Assembly: GCA_036898135.1 (NCBI GenBank)
Contig: CM072516.1
Span: 67,435,096-67,499,095 of the forward strand
Reading direction: 5' to 3'
DNA: 64,000 nt
DNA from: Oncomelania hupensis
Taxonomy: Eukaryota > Mollusca > Gastropoda > Littorinimorpha > Pomatiopsidae
Below the pieces are notes generated by a model, which made no database searches, was not told the origin of the DNA, and saw nothing but the letters and a program-made list of their open reading frames with translations. This document shows positions 58,870 through 64,000 of the stretch, one piece after another (position 1 is the first letter of the stretch; every line of letters begins with the position of its first letter). Made by a program: the position numbers and the translations under genes.

Positions 58870-60440
58870 ATCCTTCAATAATTTTAGGGCTGATGTTGTA
58901 CACTTTCACTGTTGCCCATAGAGCTGCATGCCAGACTCGGTCAAAGGCCTTCTTAAAGTCTATGAACACATGATATAGATGTTGTTGGTGCTGTAGGTAT
59001 TTCTCACAGATTATTCTGAGGTTGAAAATCTGTTCAGTGGTACTTCGCCCTGCCCTGAATCCTGCTTGTTCTTCAGCTATGATTTGTTGTTGTTGCACCA
59101 ATTTTTATTCATCAGATTAACATAAGTTGTACTGATATGATTTGTTCAGCTTGGGGTTTCAACCTGTTGAGTATTATTTTCTGGAGGACCTTGCTGGGAT
59201 GGCTGATGAGGCTGATGGTGCGATAATTTTCACACTCCTGAAGGTTACCTTTTTTGGGAAGAGTGATGACAAGTAACTGGGTCCATGGTGTAGGCCAATC
59301 CCCACTCTGCACTCTTGTTACAGATAATGGTGAGGGCATCAATCATCGCTTCTCCTCCTGCTTGTAGCAGTTCCGCAGGTATGTTGTCCACTCCCGCTGA
59401 CATCCCTTTCTTCAGCGATTTCACTGCTGCCTTAACTTCTTCCCGGAGAATTGGAAGATTTCTTCTTCTTCTCTGTTCTAGGGATATGCTAGAACTGACG
59501 GGTCTCCAATTGGTGTATGGTTGTAAAGGTCAGAGCAGTACTCTGTCCATCTGTCCAAGACTTCTTGTTCTTCTGTAAGGCATATGCCAGACATGCTTTG
59601 GATCGTGGAGACTTTGGGCTGTTTAACACTTGTCAGCCGCTTCACAGTCTGGTAGGCCTTCTTGCTGTTGTTCTTGTTCAGACTGGTCTCTTATTCCTGG
59701 CATTGATTTTCTATCCAGTTCTCCTTTGCTGTGCGCATGCCTTTTCGGATGTCATTGTTGATTTTTCGGTAGACATCAGCTCATTGTGAGGTGTTATTTT
59801 TCTTTTTAATTTCTCTTCGTTTATCACACAGATCCCAAAGTTCAGGTGTGATCTACGGCTTCTTCTTTAGTCGGTTCTTGCCAAGGATCTCAGTGGCGGC
59901 ATCTGTCACAGCTGAGTTGAAGGTGGTGATCATGGTGTTGACATCTACTTCACCAGTCTCCAAAATGAGCAGTGGTGGAAATTTCCCTCCAATTGTGGCC
60001 TCAAATAGTTCTGCCACCTCCGGGTCTTGCAGTTTGTCCAGGTCGAACTTCAGTCTAGTGCACTTTGCTGTATTTACTCTCTTCAAGTGGAGCCGGAAAG
60101 ACATCATCACGAGATCGTGGTCACTTCCGATGTCTGCTCCTGGAAAGGTGCGTGTCCTGGCAATGTTGATGCTTGATCTGAAGCGTTTCTTAACCATGAG
60201 GTAGTCGATCTGGTTGTGATGCTCCCCGCCGGGACTGTGCCAAGTCCATCGTCTGGAGTGTTTGTGGAGACCAAGCGCGTTTGCCAATACCAGATTGTTG
60301 TATCTGGCAAACTCCAAGAGTCTCAGACCCCTGTCATTTGTCTCGTTGCTGCAGTGGGGTCCACATGAGTCTCCCCAGTTGTGTGGTGCGCATCTTGGCC
60401 AACCTTGGCATTCCAGTCGCTTTGCACTATGACGGCAGTG
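58870..60440 (-). pseudogene. RTE-like LINE, EN and RT start (copy d)
   Basis: Minus strand. The endonuclease C-terminal part (60317-59853) reads LLEFARYNNLVLANALGLHK, SPGGEHHNQIDYLMV and GADIGSDHDLVMMSF, the intact SDH motif. A linker (ITTFNSAVTDAATEILGKNR) and degraded frames follow, then RT motifs: WTQLLVITLPKKGNLQECEN, YRTISLISHPSKVLQKIILN, EEQAGFRAGRSTTEQIFNLR and FKKAFDRVWHAALW. Truncated at both ends (60440, 58870). With copies a-c it covers almost the whole family ORF. Confidence 0.85.
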
Positions 60441-60604
60441 CCGTAAACAAAAAAAACAACGTGATCCTGGAACTCAGTAAGCTGGCCTAGGCGGTGTACT
60501 CAACAAGCAAAACCAGTTGAAGCATTACTGAATGTCGTGCGATAGAACATTGCAGCCTGTACAGGCAGTGGTTCCAAATAGGTCTACGTTGACGGCTGTG
60601 ATTG

Positions 60605-62151
60605 TGTCACGTGGGGTTTATGGGCTCTGCACAATGGAATTATGGACCCTCACGTTTATTCGGTGGGAACTGCTAGTAAGTCACCCTATGAATTACTTTA
60701 ATAAATTTATTTGTTTAGCTCGTTCTGTGTTAAGGTTGGGGTACAGAAATAGATAGAAAAAATGGTAAGAGATTACTGTCACACTAGCTTTCACACGGCT
60801 ATGAATCATATGTAGTCCAGCCACTTGATAACAGTTAAAATCACACATTTATTTCTTCTACTCTATACAAGGTTCTCTAAGTACTAATCTAACTTAAAAA
60901 GTCTCTTTCAATGCTAATAGTTCGATCGCTGATAGTCTAGTATAGGCAGCTGTTTTTCTTCCTCGGGCACTTGCGATAATATTTCATGTAGATTTGGACT
61001 ACTGTGGTCCGTTTTACAGTTTCTGAAGAGTTGGACTACTGTGGTCCTGTTATGATCAGTTTAAGTGCACCTTCGGAGATTACACTTAACTTTCTGATGG
61101 TGCGGTCGAAGTCCTTCTGTGAGGTAGCTTCTGGTACACCTTTGTAGTTGTGTAGTTGGGTTCCCTTGCCACGCTGTGGGGTCTGACAGGGTGTTTCTTC
61201 GGGTATCTCTTTCCGTCTTGTGCGGTAGAGTCTCCTCAACCAACTAGTCGTTTCTGTGGAGTGGGGCACACAGGATAGCTCGGGATAGCTCGGGATAGCT
61301 CGCCTGCTCGTCTGTAATATAAGAGACGAAATTCTGCACAACCCTGAATAATCGGTTTGTGCAGAGCGTCTCACTGAAAGCCAAAGTAGCCCTCAGTGAT
61401 AGCTCCACATCTCTATACATAAGCGACGAACATTCTGCTACTTCCGGGGTCCACTGGAATCTCACTCTAAATTCCTATACATACATAAATATAAATCGTG
61501 TCTAACTATACACATACAGAATTAATAATAATATAAACATTCAGTGGTACAGCCACTGGTCTGCAAACATACATATAAGTTAAACAACAGTGGTTCCGTA
61601 CGGGATACAACATGGCGGCGCAACCGGTCGTGTTTCGCCTCGTGGTAGGCTCTTCCACGTGGTCCCGCAAATTCGGATTAACAATTCACATTTATGCATA
61701 GCAAATTCCACAAACATAATCTCAACAATAATATAAATATATCACGATGAAACAGAAGGGTGTTCATTTACCTGTTTGACAAGTTCAGGCCCGTGTTGAC
61801 TAAATAGAAATCTGAGATTCTAAGTCCTGCTTCCTGGTCTATGAGTGAAGATATTTCTCTAGCTGTGGAGATGTTTTCTCTACCTCGTCTCACACACGAC
61901 TGATTCAAACTGTGTTAGGCTCTGACACAGTCAAAACTGCTCTACCCACTGAGCCTGCTTCTGATTGGTTCAAACGGTCCGATTCAAAGCTCAAGTGCTG
62001 ACTCACTGCGCTAGCGTGGGTCGGGCTCGCGGTGTGTGGTCTGCTGTGTAATTTAATTGCTGCTGTGTAATAGTCTAACTTCTCTACTGTTACAACGACT
62101 ACACATGGCTAAATAGTCAACAAGCAGAGTTAAAACTAGCCAGTCGTGACA
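60605..62151 (-). mobile_element. Solo LTR (1,547 bp) with 5-bp target duplication
   Basis: Plus-strand tips TGTCACGTGGGG and AGTCGTGACA form the TG...CA inverted ends, flanked by GATTG at 60600-60604 and 62152-62156. Orientation is inferred as minus from AATAAA (AGAAATAAATG) on that strand. No internal retrovirus-like genes adjoin it, so the element recombined to a solo LTR. 5-bp duplications occur in Gypsy/BEL-type elements. Confidence 0.85.
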
Positions 62152-62214
62152 GATTGCCCAAACCAAAATAACGCCCCTACTCCTTCCTATAACAATATAA
62201 ACCCAGCTTTAGAC

Positions 62215-62345
62215 TAGGATTGCGTTCAGTTGTCTGGGCCTCAGACGATGCGCACAAAGGTTGCACTTGAGCACCTTAAATTAGATCCTGTATCGGCCAG
62301 CGCCTTGAGCAGCTGGAAAAGCGCTATATAAACAATGTATTCAAT
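62215..62345 (+). repeat. SINE-like repeat, family S
   Basis: TCAGTTGTCTGGGCCTCAGA, TCCTGTATCGGCCAGCGCCT and AAGCGCTATATAAACAATGT, then an AATAAATAAAT tail. Confidence 0.65.
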
Positions 62346-62931
62346 AAATAAATGATGCGAACTTAATAATCTGTAAGAGACTTCAATATTTCATTTTCAC
62401 CCCGTGTACAGTTTGTTTATAATGCTCTTGCTGCTTGAATTGTGTTCGCTTTGTATCATTTGCATTGGCTGGCATTTAGAGTTTAAAATGAAAGCATTGT
62501 TAACGGCATTACGCTAAGAGCTAATTACTTCTGTTTTGCAAACCCATCTCAGTTCACTCTTTGTGTATCTATTTTTCTGGTATGTTCTTTAGGGTTTTGT
62601 GTAAGCCTAATGACTTCTTTTGTCCACTTAACGGCCTGTATAATCCTAGCAACATTAAAGTGGTTTTTTTCTCAATCTGTTACAATTACAGATGTAATTC
62701 CCCTATTACTTTAGGATTTCTGAATGATTTAAGTATTTGGGGGGCACCACTGGTATACGCATTTTAAATGTTGTACAGTTAATACAATTGAACCTATATA
62801 TTACTTGGGGGTTTTTACTGAAGAAATTGTAATGGCGTTTTTAAGTCAAGCTTTAACGTTAGGATTCTTTTTATACATGTATATTTTGTGAGTGTATTTT
62901 ATTTACTTATTTGTTATTATCATCGTCGTCG

Positions 62932-63014
<83 letters not shown>

Positions 63015-63334
63015 TGGTCAATTTATATAGCCCAGTATCATTTCTGGTTAAGGAAGTACTGACGGCGCTTGACAGGTGGGGAGGGGGAAGAGGAATGGAG
63101 GAGAGTTAATAATCTCAATCACAATACAGCTACAACAACAACAACAACCACACCAACAACAACATATTTATTCCACAGTTCCATTCTCATCTCACGCACA
63201 CCCCTATCCGTCCTCCCTCCCCTCACACCCCCATGCAGTGGGTAAAATAACTCAAACTCAGTGACCGATCTTTCAGTGGAGAAATGACCGTGTAGGGGGA
63301 ACAGTTGGAGGCTGGGCCTGTTGTCCATCCATTG
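62346..63334. repeat. Unassigned with (ATT)n at 62936-63014
   Basis: Apart from the microsatellite and a short (CAA)n near 63134-63163 nothing is recognised. Confidence 0.5.
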
Positions 63335-64000
63335 CAGGAAAAAATGTCACCGGAAAAGAAATCACAGAAAAAAGTCACAAAATTGAGTTGGAAAAAAAGT
63401 CACTGGAAAAAAGTCACAATCAGTCAAATTCAGTTCAAGTCAACAACTATTTATTTAGGAAATTATGTTTTTAAAACTAAGATTTTTTTTTCAATTGTAT
63501 TACTTAAGAAGGATTTTTAAAAAAAAAGTAAGTTTAAAATTTTTACTGTAATATTAAATAAGGCATTTAAATCACAACCATTTAACAAGGTTTACAAGAT
63601 TTAAATGAAAGTCAGTTTTTGCTTTCTTTTTAAGACATGGACAGTAAATTAATATTTAAATCTGTATATTAACATTACATTTTAAAACAGTGCGGTTATA
63701 GAAATGGCTGAACACAATGAGCTTATGTCACCTCACCGTGCCTGCTTGATAACAGAGAGAGAGAGCGGTGAGTTTGTGTTCTGCTTGATAACATTTCAAC
63801 ACCCATAACATGAGAGAATGGGAGAGACAGGGAGGGAGAGAGAGAGAGCTGTGAGTTTGTGTTCTGCTTGATAACATTTCTACACCCATAACATGAGAGT
63901 GGGATAGAGGGAGCTCTTTTATTTTGTGACTTTTTTCCCTGTGACTTTTTTCTGTGACTTTTATTCCGTGACTTGTTTTCCTGTGACATTGTTTCCAATT
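63335..64000. mobile_element. Fold-back element with GTCAC-repeat termini (truncated by window end)
   Basis: 63335-63420 holds degenerate repeats of GGAAAAAAGTCACA, and 63918-64000 the complement (TGTGACTTTTTTCC). Together they form long inverted termini. Inside, 63769-63817 and 63851-63899 are an 82-bp-period tandem duplication (GTGAGTTTGTGTTCTGCTTG, ACACCCATAACATGAGAG). Frames through it are Lys/Ser-rich repeats. Confidence 0.6.

Noticed and set aside
63723..63998. 91-codon Lys/Ser-rich frame
   Set aside because: It is the GTCAC-type inverted terminal array and GA-rich DNA of the fold-back element.

Overview
The window is a eukaryotic, almost certainly animal, intergenic region built from nested mobile elements and microsatellites. 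I see no host protein-coding gene. Everything with convincing coding content belongs to a transposon: split genes with GT-AG introns, BED and Myb-like DNA-binding domains, hAT and PIF/Harbinger transposases, several APE-type LINEs, tRNA- and 5S-rRNA-derived SINEs and a Maverick/Polinton. Very long (CT)n, (ATT)n, (TA)n and (GAA)n tracts, together with this mix of families, suggest a lophotrochozoan, probably a gastropod or other mollusc. That assignment is inference from repeat style; no diagnostic host gene is present.

Layout. 0-3.4 kb: remains of a piggyBac-like gene, a 0.46-kb direct repeat pair and a LINE fragment. 5.6-8.7 kb: a decayed LINE with a Cys-rich first region, endonuclease and reverse transcriptase. 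9.2 kb: a tRNA-derived SINE. 12.3-13.4, 18.2-19.5, 23.0-27.8 and 58.9-60.4 kb: copies of one RTE-like LINE family. 14.5 kb: a near-perfect 51-bp-arm hairpin. 15.7 kb: a retro-insertion with a 13-bp target duplication. 23.64-27.46 kb: a nearly complete hAT transposon inside one LINE copy. 28.6-30.6 kb: two opposed CR1/L2-like LINE ends. 31.6-45.1 kb: a Russian-doll nest. 47.42-52.07 kb: an apparently intact two-gene PIF/Harbinger transposon inside an LTR-type repeat. 56.9-58.8 kb: a degraded hAT holding a mariner-type MITE. 60.6-62.2 kb: a solo LTR with target duplication. 63.3 kb to the end: a fold-back element cut by the window edge.

Main discovery. The nest at 31.6-45.1 kb holds an 11,385-bp element (32242-43626) that starts with AGTAGTAGT and ends with ACTACTACT, flanked by a 6-bp target duplication GACCAT. 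Its uninterrupted target can be read in a paralogous LINE at 27637-27642. Terminal sequence and target-site length match Maverick/Polinton elements. Instead of two short terminal repeats around a gene set, the whole element is a palindrome: two nearly identical arms of about 4.8-4.9 kb around a spacer filled by later repeats. Each arm carries a capsid-protein C-terminal remnant, a PC4/p15-like single-stranded-DNA-binding domain and a small Cys/His protein. Polymerase, integrase, ATPase and protease are not visible. It looks like a snap-back derivative of one end of a protein-primed element that was nevertheless integrated like a normal one.

How the parts relate. Order of events in the nest can be read from target duplications: an outer element (TGTTACCGG termini), then a 5'-truncated RTE LINE (10-bp duplication), then the palindromic Polinton (6 bp), then an LTR fragment, two 5S-type SINEs and a LINE scrap at the palindrome centre. 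The Harbinger and first hAT show the same LINE/LTR-as-landing-pad pattern.
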